In this document: piece after piece, positions 1 to 8,391 of the stretch
Numbering within the stretch: the first letter of the stretch is position 1
Layout of the letters: every line of letters starts with the position of its first letter
Source: JAUIJL01 sp965366625
Lineage (GTDB): Bacteria; Acidobacteriota; Thermoanaerobaculia; Multivoradales; J023
Assembly: GCA_965366625.1 (NCBI GenBank)
Contig: CBDUGP010000039.1
Span: forward strand, 1 to 64,000
Direction: 5' to 3'
DNA length: 64,000 bases
Program-made: the position numbers and the translations under genes
The notes under the pieces: model-generated
Database searches by the model: none
What the model saw: only the letters and a program-made list of their open reading frames with translations
What the model was told of the DNA's origin: nothing

Positions 1-98
1 ACCCTTGCCTTGTCCCTGCGGGACGGCCCTGCATTTCGGCTTCCGGGCTGCCCCGTAGGGGCGAGGTGTCTCGAGCCTCGGAATTTATTCCGTGGCTC
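1..98 (+). repeat. Dispersed extragenic palindromic repeat, copy 1
   Basis: Positions 1-55 recur exactly at 174-228. Positions about 4-98 recur in inverted orientation, with few mismatches, at 14135-14222. The element contains a GC-rich hairpin region and ends in a small palindrome (CGGAAT-TT-ATTCCG type). It looks like an extragenic mobile-palindrome family. No transposase lies beside it in the window. Confidence 0.85.
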
Positions 99-151
99 CG
101 ATCTGCGGTCATTCCTCGGGGAAGCCGCGGATGTAGGTTCTCCCCCGAAAT

Positions 152-228
152 CCACAGAATGAATTCTGTGGCTACCCTTGCCTTGTCCCTGCGGGACGGC
201 CCTGCATTTCGGCTTCCGGGCTGCCCCG
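152..228 (+). repeat. Dispersed repeat, copy 2, with palindrome
   Basis: A perfect inverted repeat (CCACAGAAT / ATTCTGTGG, 152-171) abuts a 55-bp exact copy (174-228) of the window's first 55 bases. This copy overlaps the 3' end of the minus-strand SagB-like gene and encodes its last roughly 18 residues and stop codon. Confidence 0.85.
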
Positions 229-1515
229 CTCCGTCCTGGCCTGGACAGGATCGTAGGCCACCAAGGGCATGAGCGTGTCGTCGTTTTCGGCTTGGAAGCC
301 GGCTCCCAACACGCCGATCGGGCCGTGGTGAATGCGATCGGTCGCGGGGTCTAAACCTATGTTCTCCAAGATGGCCAAAGGATCGATGGCGCCGGTGTAG
401 AACGGTCCCAATCCAAGGTCTGTGGCCACTAGCTGAAAGGTTTGGCTGAGGTGCCCGGCGTCTTTGAGGATCACGTTGAAGGTGTTGATCCTTTTCTTAT
501 ATTTCCAGAAGTTGCGCTGAAAACGAGCTACCAACAACACGACGAAATGGGCCTCGGCGACAAAGACTTGCCCCTGCCCCAGGCGGGTCAAGCGTTCCGC
601 CAGGGGTTCAGGATCGCAAGATTCGACCAGCCGTAGACCGTGGCAACGGGTGTCGTAGTGGTAAAAGCCCGGGGTCAAACCGTCGACCTTCGACACCACC
701 GGATAGGCCTCGATAGGGTGTAACGAGCCTCCCGAGGGGCTGCTTTTGTGCAAAGAGAAGAACCGGGGCGAAAGGGTGTGTCGGCCCAGGCAGCCAAAGG
801 TATATCGCAGGAGCGTGGAAAAGGTCTGCTGATCGACGGTCCGCTCGGGGTTGAAAGCACGGATCGTGCGTCGCCGGCTCAGGACGTCGTAAAGAGGTCC
901 TTGGCGCAAACCTCCATCCAAGGGGATCAGCTCCGCTACGGCCTGGGTTGGCTGGTAGAACGCCGGCGGCGGCTCGCCGTTCTTGTCGAGAAATGCATTG
1001 GCCGACGCTTCCGCGTCGAGGGTTTTGCTCACCAAGTCGAGGGGCTCCGCCTTCGATGCGTTTGCGTGCTCGGCGTCCTGGTTGGTCAAATGCAAGTAGA
1101 GGGAGGTCGGATGCCAGGGGATGGTGTCGAGGGTCCGGTGCCTCTCGAAAAGCTCGGCGGTCTCTGCCGGCAAGTCGGGGTCGGCAAGGTCATTGCCGAT
1201 TCCAGGGTCAGCGTCGGCATCCGATAGATCGACAACCACGACCCCTTCGCGAATCAGGTGATGGAATCGCTCTGGAGTTGGAGCGCCGTCGGCGAGAGCC
1301 TCGTCCAGCTCCATCCATTGAGACTCGGGCAAACTTTCGAGCCAGCGGGCCTCTTCAACATCGAGTTGAACATCCCGACCGACCAAGGCTGAGAAAACGG
1401 TGAGCCGGCTGTTGGAAAACAGCTCCAACTTGCCCTCGATGAAAGCCTGGGCATTGAAAGTGACCTCTTCGGCGAATCGAAGGACGAGAAACTTCGAACG
1501 GGCCAATCGGGCCAT
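172..1515 (-). CDS. SagB/ThcOx-type nitroreductase-fold dehydrogenase (putative peptide-maturation dehydrogenase)
   Basis: The 447-aa product has an FMN-dependent nitroreductase fold in its C-terminal half (about residues 200-420). Recognisable segments are LSRRRTIRAF and SSPSGGSLHPIEAYPVV, the latter resembling the SagB-family S-x-G-x-L-x-P-x-E-x-Y signature. Family members oxidise azolines to azoles in ribosomally made peptides, or carry out related dehydrogenations. The N-terminal ~190 residues are less conserved and probably correspond to the extended N-terminus of the putative peptide-maturation dehydrogenase subgroup. No cyclodehydratase or obvious precursor peptide is in the window, though the downstream flank is cut off by the window edge. 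The last residues (GSPEAEMQGRPAGTRQG) come from a dispersed repeat, so the native C-terminus was probably altered. The subgroup assignment is from memory. Confidence 0.75.
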   Translation of the reverse strand: MARLARSKFLVLRFAEEVTFNAQAFIEGKLELFSNSRLTVFSALVGRDVQLDVEEARWLESLPESQWMELDEALADGAPTPERFHHLIREGVVVVDLSDADADPGIGNDLADPDLPAETAELFERHRTLDTIPWHPTSLYLHLTNQDAEHANASKAEPLDLVSKTLDAEASANAFLDKNGEPPPAFYQPTQAVAELIPLDGGLRQGPLYDVLSRRRTIRAFNPERTVDQQTFSTLLRYTFGCLGRHTLSPRFFSLHKSSPSGGSLHPIEAYPVVSKVDGLTPGFYHYDTRCHGLRLVESCDPEPLAERLTRLGQGQVFVAEAHFVVLLVARFQRNFWKYKKRINTFNVILKDAGHLSQTFQLVATDLGLGPFYTGAIDPLAILENIGLDPATDRIHHGPIGVLGAGFQAENDDTLMPLVAYDPVQARTERGSPEAEMQGRPAGTRQG

Positions 1516-1630
1516 GGCTTACCCCATATGTTTCCGGCGTGCAGGTAGCGTGACCGGAAGTCGATAGAAATTGAAGCAATTGAGCAAATCGTACACCGAT
1601 TCAAGAGATCGGCCTAACCTCGGATTCACC

Positions 1631-1658
1631 GTAGGGAGCGGGGCTTGCCCCGCCCGTG
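1631..1658. repeat. GC-rich extragenic palindrome (GTAGGG..GGGGCTTGCCCC type)
   Basis: A GGGGC-TT-GCCCC hairpin follows GTAGGGA. A close relative is at 22688-22714. This is another short intergenic repeat family, lying here between the small protein gene's terminator and the SagB-like gene. Confidence 0.6.
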
Positions 1659-1670
1659 CTTCATACACGG

Positions 1671-1697
1671 AAAAAGCGGCCGTTTCGGCCGCTTTTT
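1671..1697 (-). terminator. Rho-independent terminator (usable on both strands)
   Basis: An 11-bp perfect stem, AAAAAGCGGCC / GGCCGCTTTTT, closes a 5-nt loop. On the minus strand it lies about 30 bp past the stop of the 67-aa gene, so that gene is probably a separate transcription unit from the SagB-like gene. Confidence 0.85.
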
Positions 1698-1727
1698 CGT
1701 TCAAGAATGGGATCTGGAGTTCGAGGA

Positions 1728-1928
1728 TCAAACGACTTCAACGGCGGCCCATTCCGCGCACACGTCGTGGACCCTGGCGGGTTCGTTCTCGGCCAGGGCT
1801 TGATCGGAGAAACGACGAATCTCGCGGGCATCGATTTCCGCGGATCGCAGGGCGCTGCGAACCGCGCTCACCATGGCGAGGGGGTTCCGGCTGTGTAGGC
1901 AAACTTGGATATCGGGGTAGCGTGGCAT
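1728..1928 (-). CDS. Small conserved protein of the MPRYP family, function unknown
   Basis: This encodes 66 residues starting MPRYPDIQV. An in-frame ATG two codons upstream (1934) would give 68. The order of features, MxRYPxVxV, then an ALR segment, an EIxxF segment and a C-terminal W-x-x-V, resembles a small uncharacterised protein family I recall as widespread in Actinobacteria and some other phyla. Codon composition matches its neighbours, and a strong terminator follows. No function is known to me. The first three residues after M suggest 1926-1928 is the true start. Confidence 0.65.
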   Translation of the reverse strand: MPRYPDIQVCLHSRNPLAMVSAVRSALRSAEIDAREIRRFSDQALAENEPARVHDVCAEWAAVEVV

Positions 1929-2103
1929 AAGCATGACTCGTGTCCTGTATATCTATTAGACGCGCGAGCCCCCCATTTCGTTCACACTTGAGTCAAAAAA
2001 ATTTCTCAGAGATGAAATCGACAAGATCAGGTCCACTGATTTCACTCGAATTCTACTTGGCCTGCACGAAGCGCTATTAGCAATCCACCCAATAGGATAT
2101 ACG

Positions 2104-2140
2104 AAAGCCCGCCGGCTTGATGGGCAAGCGGCGGGCTTTT
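2104..2140. terminator. Bidirectional terminator hairpin
   Basis: An AAAGCCCGCCG / CGGCGGGCTTT 11-bp stem encloses a 14-nt loop and is followed by T residues on the plus strand. It lies about 60 bp past the stop of the minus-strand acyl-CoA dehydrogenase gene. Confidence 0.8.
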
Positions 2141-2201
2141 GACGACTTTCATACCTCCGGGGGCAAGTGGACCCGCCGGAGATCTGAAATAACAGCGATC
2201 G

Positions 2202-4112
2202 TCAGTTGACGGCCGCCGCGGCCTTGGCTTGCTTGGAAGACTTGGCCGGTGCGGCGGCCACAGCGGCTTCCGCCGCTTCCATCTCCTGTTCGAGGCCATG
2301 GACCGCTTGCTCCAACCACTGGTGCTTGCCCTTCAACACGTTGAGGGCGACGCGGTATTTGCGGTTGTCGTCGTTGGCCCAAAGGTCGACGAACAAACGT
2401 TTGATCTTGCGCCGGGCTTGACGGCAGAAGAGATCGGTCAGCTCGAGAGCCTTCTCGGCGTCCACATGACCGGTTTTTTGCATCGCCGCCGTACGGGCGC
2501 AAGTGGCGGCCATGGCGAAGAGTTCGTTGCCGATGTCGACCAAGCGGAACAAGAAGGCTTGTTTGTTCTGCATGCCGGCTTGATGAACCATCATGCCGTG
2601 GAAGACATTGCGCGCCAGACGACGGGCGTTGCGATCGACGAAGCGTAGATGACCCGCCACAGGTCCGGCTTCGGTGTAGGTCTTGCCGCGACCGATCCAC
2701 AGGGCGGGATACCAGGAGGCGTAAAACGCCGCGATGGCGGGCAGCTCTTGGAGCTTCTCCGACGGGCTCTTGTCCGGATCGATCACCGAGCCGGCGATTT
2801 GCAGGTGCTTGTCCACCGCTTCACGGGCCATGAGCAGATGCATGATCTCCGAGCTGCCCTCGAAGATGAGGTTGATGCGATAGTCACGCATCATGCGCTC
2901 GACGGCGATCGGTTTGTCACCCCGGGCCTTCAGCGAGTGGTAGGTCTCATAACCACGGCCACCGCGGATCTGCATGGTGTCGTCGATGATTTCCCAGGTG
3001 CGGCAGGTATTCCATTCCTTGGCTGCGGCGGCTTCCAAACGGATATCCGCTTTGCCTTGGTTGGACAGCTGGGTCGCCAGGTTGGCCACCGACTCCATGG
3101 CGAAGGTGATCGACGCCATGTCGGCGATTTTGTGGGCGATCGCTTCGTGCTTGCCCACGGGTTTGCCCCATTGGACACGCTCTTTGGACCATTCGCGGCA
3201 GGTCTTGAGCGCCAACTTGGCGGCGCCCACCGAGCTGTTGGGAATCGACAGGCGACCGTCGTTGAGGGTGGTCAGCGCGATTTTCAGACCGCGGCCCTCT
3301 TTGCCGATCAGGTTGCCCACCGGCACCTTGACGTTGGTGAAACTGATCACCGCGTTGGCCAAAGCGCGCAGGCCCATGAAGTGGCATCGGTGCTCGACTT
3401 TGACGCCTTGCCAGGCGGTTTCGACCACGAACGCGCTGATTTTCTTACCCTGCTTGGAAGTCGCCATGACCACCAGCAAGTCCGCCATGGTGCCGTTGGT
3501 GCACCAGAGCTTGCGACCGTTGAGGATGTAGTGCTCGCCGTCTTCGGACAGCTCGTAGGTGGTGGTCAGACGGGCCGGATCGGAGCCGACATCGTCCTCG
3601 GTTAAGGCGAAGGCGGAAATACGACCCTCGGCACACATGGGCAGATATTTTTTCTTCTGCTCGGCAGAGCCGAAAAGCTTGAGGGGCTGGGGAACACCGA
3701 TCGATTGGTGGGCGGACAGCAGCGCCGCCAAATTGCCGTCGGTGGCGCCGAGCAGCTCCATGGCCTTGCCGTATTCCACTTGGTCGAAACCCAGGCCGCC
3801 GTATTCTTTGGGAATCTTCATGCCGAATGCGCCGAGCTTACGCAGGCCATCGACCACCTCTTCCGGGTATTCACCGGTGGCGTCGATTTCATCGGAGTCC
3901 ACGTGATCGCGCAAGAATTCCTTCAGGGCGTTGTAGTAGGCGGTGAACTCAGGGCGCTCTTCGGTTTCGAGCGGGAAGGGATGGATCAGATCGAAGCGGA
4001 AGTTGCCCAGGAACAGCTCGCGCATGAAGCTGGGGTGAGTCCATTCCGCCTGGCGGGACGCCTCGGCGACCTCCATGGCTTCTTTTTCAGTGACGTGAAC
4101 CTTCTGGCTCAT
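2202..4112 (-). CDS. Acyl-CoA dehydrogenase, long (VLCAD/ACAD9-like) form
   Basis: The 636-aa flavoenzyme is predicted to perform the first, alpha-beta dehydrogenation step of fatty-acid beta-oxidation. The N-terminal domain is around residues 55-165. FALTEDDVGSDPA (about 168-180) is the FAD/substrate-binding ACAD signature, QIRGGRGYET (381-390) is the second ACAD signature, and IFEGSSEI (416-423) holds the likely catalytic base Glu418. It is longer than ordinary ~380-aa ACADs because of a C-terminal helical domain of about 200 residues, as in very-long-chain enzymes, ending in an Ala/Lys-rich tail. The TetR gene upstream, on the same strand 160 bp away, has the look of a fatty-acid-metabolism repressor, so co-regulation is plausible. 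Confidence 0.93.
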   Translation of the reverse strand: MSQKVHVTEKEAMEVAEASRQAEWTHPSFMRELFLGNFRFDLIHPFPLETEERPEFTAYYNALKEFLRDHVDSDEIDATGEYPEEVVDGLRKLGAFGMKIPKEYGGLGFDQVEYGKAMELLGATDGNLAALLSAHQSIGVPQPLKLFGSAEQKKKYLPMCAEGRISAFALTEDDVGSDPARLTTTYELSEDGEHYILNGRKLWCTNGTMADLLVVMATSKQGKKISAFVVETAWQGVKVEHRCHFMGLRALANAVISFTNVKVPVGNLIGKEGRGLKIALTTLNDGRLSIPNSSVGAAKLALKTCREWSKERVQWGKPVGKHEAIAHKIADMASITFAMESVANLATQLSNQGKADIRLEAAAAKEWNTCRTWEIIDDTMQIRGGRGYETYHSLKARGDKPIAVERMMRDYRINLIFEGSSEIMHLLMAREAVDKHLQIAGSVIDPDKSPSEKLQELPAIAAFYASWYPALWIGRGKTYTEAGPVAGHLRFVDRNARRLARNVFHGMMVHQAGMQNKQAFLFRLVDIGNELFAMAATCARTAAMQKTGHVDAEKALELTDLFCRQARRKIKRLFVDLWANDDNRKYRVALNVLKGKHQWLEQAVHGLEQEMEAAEAAVAAAPAKSSKQAKAAAAVN

Positions 4113-4271
4113 AAAATCGCTCCTTTCGTGTGCTTGGACTCCCGGTGATCCAGTGTTGGGTCTTGAAGCTCGGGAATCGCGGTCGTAGGTCTGAGAACAA
4201 AGTTAATCGGGTGTTGAGTCGGTTTGAATCCCTGTCGAATCGGCAACGCTAGGCGTGAATTTGGAATTCGC

Positions 4272-4949
4272 TCAGCTCAGAATGCTTTCTAGGTCCAGGT
4301 TGGCGGCCTCGGCGTCCGCCTCGGCAGCGATGGGTGCCTGCAGGCCACGCACCAGACCGCGCACCGCGATCTCCGCCACGTCGTCCACCACTTCCTCGGG
4401 GTCCATCCGACCGCCGGGTTGGTACCAGCGGCAAATCCACATCACCATGCCCAGCAGGCTGAAGGTGGCAGTGGTGGTGTCGACCTCGGAGAGTTCGCCT
4501 TCGGCCTTGAGGGCTTCCAAAGTGTCGCGGATGAAGTCGAAGTAGGCCCTTTTACGTTCCGTGATCTCGTGCCGTTGGGCATCTGAGAGGCCGCCCACCT
4601 CGTCGATGAGAATGGCGACGGCGCCGGTCTCGTGGGTCAGCAGCCGGGCGTGCCGGCGGACGATTGTGCGCAGACGATCTTGGGGACGGTCGAGTTCCTT
4701 GGCCGGTTGGACAACTTCTTTTTCCAGCAAGTCCATGGCGAAGCTCATGATTGCGAAAAGCAGCTCTTTTTTGCCCTTCACGTAGTAGTAGAGCCCCGGT
4801 TTGGTGAGGTCCACTGCTTCGGCGATGGCGTTCATGGAAGTGGCGTCGAAGCCCTTCTCATGGATCATCTGAGCCGCGATGCGGTAGATGTTGCCGGCGC
4901 GCTCGTCGTCGAAGAGGCCGGCATGTTTTTGGGAAGTTTTGCTGCTCAT
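4272..4949 (-). CDS. TetR/AcrR family transcriptional regulator
   Basis: This 225-aa protein has an N-terminal TetR helix-turn-helix (about residues 18-66, including ATSMNAIAEAVDLTKPGLYYY). The C-terminal ligand domain resembles the KstR2/FadR-like group that senses acyl-CoAs. It lies just upstream of, and on the same strand as, the acyl-CoA dehydrogenase gene. A near-palindromic site with TACCGGTCGGTA core lies 80 bp upstream of its start, suggesting autoregulation. The ligand is inferred from context only. Confidence 0.9.
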   Translation of the reverse strand: MSSKTSQKHAGLFDDERAGNIYRIAAQMIHEKGFDATSMNAIAEAVDLTKPGLYYYVKGKKELLFAIMSFAMDLLEKEVVQPAKELDRPQDRLRTIVRRHARLLTHETGAVAILIDEVGGLSDAQRHEITERKRAYFDFIRDTLEALKAEGELSEVDTTTATFSLLGMVMWICRWYQPGGRMDPEEVVDDVAEIAVRGLVRGLQAPIAAEADAEAANLDLESILS

Positions 4950-5293
4950 ATGCCTCAGGGGGTCGTGTGCGCCTTGTGACGGCTACGTCTATACTGGATC
5001 TATCCTTAGAAAGAAGCTACCGGAAGCTATTACCTACCGGTCGGTAAGCAAGTATGGCGGCTGACCGCAGATCTTGTCAAGTTGCGGCATAGTTTTTGTC
5101 ATCTGCCGCGTCGCGGCAAGGTTTAGGACTGTCGTGGCGAAGAAATTTCCGGTCCTCGGTTGCGAAATGGGAGCTTCCCGTGTCCAACCGATTGATGAAC
5201 GAATTAGCCCAACCCATCAGCCGGCACGCCGTCCCTGAAAAGCTTCGGTGGCGATCCGAGCTTTGGAAAAACCGGGGATCTGGGGGAATCAAG
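4950..5293. other. Divergent intergenic region between tetR-like and sigma genes
   Basis: This 344-bp region contains the predicted TetR operator at 5030-5047 and the leader of the sigma gene. An in-frame extension of the sigma ORF back to 5096 is judged non-coding because a ribosome-binding site and start fit at 5294. Nothing else was recognised. Confidence 0.5.
5030..5047. promoter_or_regulatory. Predicted TetR-family operator
   Basis: The 18-bp near-palindrome TTACCTACCGGTCGGTAA has TTACC/GGTAA arms around an ACCGGT centre, directly upstream of the divergently placed TetR gene. This is typical of an autoregulatory TetR site. Assignment rests on symmetry and position. Confidence 0.7.
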
Positions 5294-5857
5294 ATGCTCG
5301 AACCGACGGAAGAACAACGCTTGCTGGCCGCAGTAGCCGGTGGCGACCGTCGGGCGGCGGAAGAGCTTGTGAGCTCGACTTATAGTCAAGTTTTCGCATC
5401 CCTGATGCGCATGGTCCACGGGGACCGGGAGCTTGCCGCCGACCTGACCCAAGACACCTACCGAAAGGCCTGGAAGGCCTTGCCGACCTTCGATCGACGA
5501 TCCCGTTTGAGCACTTGGTTGTTCCGGATCGCCTACACCACCTTTCTCAACCATCGACGGGGCATACGGGAAGCCCAGCCGCTCGACCATGAGCAGATCT
5601 TGCAAGTGGTGGATCCGAAACCCGGTCAAGACGAACGTCTGGATCGCCAGGAGATCGCCCTGCGTTTGCGGAGAGCGGTGCTCGGATTGCCCGAAGAGCT
5701 TCGATTTACGGTCACCGCTCGATTTTGGGCGGAACTCAGCGTGGAAGAGATTGCACGGGTTGAGAAAGTGACGGGAGCCGCCATTCGCAAGCGGCTCAAG
5801 AATGCCAAGACGCGCCTTCACCAGGCGTTGAAGGCCGGCGAGGAGGAAGTGGCATGA
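5294..5857 (+). CDS. RNA polymerase sigma factor, ECF (sigma-70 family)
   Basis: This 187-aa ECF sigma factor has region 2 around LTQDTYRKAWKALPTF and STWLFRIAYTTFLNHRR (core binding and -10 recognition). Region 4 is the C-terminal HTH with VEEIARVEKVTGAAIRKRLKNAKTRL. The start was set at 5294 because GGGGGA precedes it at the correct distance; the open frame extends upstream to 5096 without family-like sequence. The stop overlaps the start of the next gene (ATGA), so the two are translationally coupled. The membrane-anchored partner may act as an anti-sigma factor or as an effector of the same regulon. Confidence 0.9.
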   Translation: MLEPTEEQRLLAAVAGGDRRAAEELVSSTYSQVFASLMRMVHGDRELAADLTQDTYRKAWKALPTFDRRSRLSTWLFRIAYTTFLNHRRGIREAQPLDHEQILQVVDPKPGQDERLDRQEIALRLRRAVLGLPEELRFTVTARFWAELSVEEIARVEKVTGAAIRKRLKNAKTRLHQALKAGEEEVA

Positions 5858-8388
5858 GCCGAGCCGACAAGAATTTCAACAAGTACTCCAACAAGAATTC
5901 CAACAATAAATCCGACAAGAATTCCGACATGAATACAGAGAGTAAGGAGCTAGAGATGCTGTTCTCCACCGCCAAAGGCGAAGTGGATTCGACGCCCCCG
6001 GAGGGGTTGTTGGAGCGTCTCTTGAACGATATTCCCGAGGACGTGAGCTTTGAGCCCATTCCGCTCGCCGAGCTGAGTGCCAGTGGAGGTGGCGACGATA
6101 CGGTGTTGCCTTTGTCACCCTCGGACCAGGCGCTGCCCGCCGGCGACCTGTCCGGCGATGAGCCGCCTGCCAACGACCATCGTCCTCGGTATTGGCTTTG
6201 GAGTGTAGCTGCGAGTCTGATCCTGGCGGTGGGTTTGGGCTCGGTCTTGTTTCGTTACGTGGATTCGAGCGAGCCGAATTTGGCCGTTGAAAGCCCGTCG
6301 GTCGAGATCTTGGTCGCTGAGAACTCGTCCCGTTCGACGAATCTGCCGGCGGGAGTCAAGCAGGACCAGCAGGCCCAGGTCCAGGGTTCAGCGTCCCGAG
6401 CGGAAGGTGAAGCCCAAGTCGTCAGGGAGCTGAGGTCTGCACGACCGGTCGGTGGAGACGCAACCCGAGACGCCGACGATTCGGTTTCGGGTCCGCAAGA
6501 AGTGACGGTCGTGGGCGGAAATCTCGCGCGTTCGCAAGATTCTGCCTTCACGGATGGGATGGTCGACGAACTTTCCCTGCGGCAGCGACAAGACGAGCGC
6601 TCGATCCCCAAACCCAAGCGCAAATCCGGGGCTCGGAAGCAATCGTCTCCACTGACTCCGGCGGCTCCCACCAAGCCCTCGACGTCGTCTTTAGATCGTC
6701 GATTGAAATCAGAGTTGGAAGAACGGGACGTAGCCCTGGCCCCGGCCCCGAGTGCTCCGGCGCCCTCCGACTCTGAGCCGGAAATGATGATGGTGGAAGA
6801 CAGGGTGATCGTGACGGCGGAGGCTCCGCTGATCGAAGTTAAGAAGGTCAGGGTTGGGGCCGCCACCACCACCGAGGAAACCAATCGGAAACTTCAGGCT
6901 CTGGGTTATGTCAGTAATTTGCCGGTGGCCGTGCCGGCGCCGGTCAATGATCGTGCTTTCAACGACAACTTCTTCGAGTCCGTGGATACCAATCCGTTCA
7001 TCGACACGGAAGACGACCAGTTGTCGACTTTCGGGCTCGATGTGGACACGGGTTCCTACAGCGTGGTGCGCGAATATTTGCGTCGCGGCGAGCTGCCGCC
7101 CCGGGGCGCGGTGCGGGTCGAGGAGATGGTCAACTATTTCGACTATCGGGATCTGCCGCCGGGGCCGGGCGAGGGTGATTTCGCCCTGAGCGCGGAGGGC
7201 GCTCCTTCGATTTACGGTGAAGGTGAGCGCTATTACCTGCTGAGGGTCGGCGTCAAAGGACGGGAAATCAGCGCCGAGGATCGGGCACCCGCCCTGCTGA
7301 CCTTCGTCATCGACGTGTCCGGTTCCATGGATCGAGAGAATCGTCTCGAGCTGGTCAAGCAAAGCTTGAACCTATTGTTGGATCAGCTCAAGGAACGGGA
7401 CCGGGTGGCTTTGGTGGTCTACGGCACCCGGGGCCGGGTCTTGCTCGAGCCGACGTCGGATCGGGAAAGCATCCGCCGCGCCATTGCCGCCTTGCGGCCC
7501 GAAGGCTCGACTAATGCCGGTGAAGGCCTGCAATTGGCCTACGAAATGGCGGCCCGATCGCAGCGTCGTGGGTCGAATGGCCAGAGGGAGATCAACCGAA
7601 TCATCCTCTGCTCCGACGGCGTCGCCAACGTGGGCAAGACCTCGGCGGATTCGATTCTGGAAATGGTGCGCGAACACGCACAACAAGGCGTGGAGCTGAC
7701 CACCGTGGGTTTCGGCATGGGCAACTACAACGACATTCTGATGGAGCAATTGGCGGATCGCGGCAATGGGCGTTACGCCTACGTGGACACCTTGACCGAG
7801 GCTCGTCGGATCTTCGTTGAGAATCTCACCGGTACCTTGCAGACCATCGCCGCCGAGGCCCGAGCCCAGGTGGAGTTCAATCCGGAGGTGATTTCTAGAT
7901 ACCGATTGTTGGGTTATGAGAATCGAAATATCGCCGACGAGCGTTTTCGCGACGACACCGTGGATGCGGGTGAGATCGGGGCGGGTCATACGGTGACGGT
8001 GCTCTATGAGCTGAAGGCCAAAGGTCCCTTGCGCAAGAGGGATCGGGTGGCGACCGTGCATTTGCGATACGCGTCCATAGCGCAGGGGGAAATGGTGGAG
8101 CAGCAGCTCGAAGTCCGCGGCCGGGATTTTGCGGCCACATGGCAGGAGGCTCCGAGCGCTTTCCGGCTGGCGGCCTTGGTCGGCGAGCTGGCGGAAGTGC
8201 TGCGCCAATCCTATTGGGCGCACGACACGGAGCCGCGGGACCTGTTCATCCGCTTGCAGAAGGTCGCCGCGGAGCTGCCCGGGGATACCAAAATCGCCGA
8301 GCTGGCCACCCTGGCCGGCAAGGTGGCGGATCTCGAGCAGCTGCGCCGTCCAGAGAAGAAGAAACCGACGCCTTCAGACCGAGAGTAG
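5854..8388 (+). CDS. Membrane-anchored von Willebrand factor A protein (YfbK-like), coupled to an ECF sigma factor
   Basis: This 844-aa protein begins in an ATGA overlap with a strong GAGGAGGAA ribosome-binding site. In order it has: an Asn/Lys/Ser-rich N-terminus (2-30) with repeated NKNS-like units; a cytoplasmic segment; one transmembrane helix (about 112-135); a long low-complexity linker; a vWF-A N-terminal domain (about 380-430, DVDTGSYSVVREYL); a VWA domain with an intact MIDAS (VIDVSGSMD near 486, STNAGEG, LCSDGVAN); and a YfbK-type C-terminal domain (about 660-830). Topology predicts an extracytoplasmic VWA. The linker contains VTAEAPLIE, which resembles the plug start of acidobacterial TonB receptors. 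The cytoplasmic part may bind the sigma factor; that is inference. Confidence 0.88.
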   Translation: MSRADKNFNKYSNKNSNNKSDKNSDMNTESKELEMLFSTAKGEVDSTPPEGLLERLLNDIPEDVSFEPIPLAELSASGGGDDTVLPLSPSDQALPAGDLSGDEPPANDHRPRYWLWSVAASLILAVGLGSVLFRYVDSSEPNLAVESPSVEILVAENSSRSTNLPAGVKQDQQAQVQGSASRAEGEAQVVRELRSARPVGGDATRDADDSVSGPQEVTVVGGNLARSQDSAFTDGMVDELSLRQRQDERSIPKPKRKSGARKQSSPLTPAAPTKPSTSSLDRRLKSELEERDVALAPAPSAPAPSDSEPEMMMVEDRVIVTAEAPLIEVKKVRVGAATTTEETNRKLQALGYVSNLPVAVPAPVNDRAFNDNFFESVDTNPFIDTEDDQLSTFGLDVDTGSYSVVREYLRRGELPPRGAVRVEEMVNYFDYRDLPPGPGEGDFALSAEGAPSIYGEGERYYLLRVGVKGREISAEDRAPALLTFVIDVSGSMDRENRLELVKQSLNLLLDQLKERDRVALVVYGTRGRVLLEPTSDRESIRRAIAALRPEGSTNAGEGLQLAYEMAARSQRRGSNGQREINRIILCSDGVANVGKTSADSILEMVREHAQQGVELTTVGFGMGNYNDILMEQLADRGNGRYAYVDTLTEARRIFVENLTGTLQTIAAEARAQVEFNPEVISRYRLLGYENRNIADERFRDDTVDAGEIGAGHTVTVLYELKAKGPLRKRDRVATVHLRYASIAQGEMVEQQLEVRGRDFAATWQEAPSAFRLAALVGELAEVLRQSYWAHDTEPRDLFIRLQKVAAELPGDTKIAELATLAGKVADLEQLRRPEKKKPTPSDRE

Positions 8389-8391
8389 GAC

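Noticed and set aside
1519..1731. 70-aa minus-strand frame between the small protein and the SagB-like gene
   Set aside because: It reads through the terminator hairpin and the GC-rich repeat.
2649..3605. 318-aa plus-strand frame opposite the acyl-CoA dehydrogenase
   Set aside because: It is antisense to a highly conserved gene and lacks family-like sequence.
5096..5293. N-terminal extension of the ECF sigma factor
   Set aside because: No sigma-like sequence and no ribosome-binding site; a good one precedes 5294.
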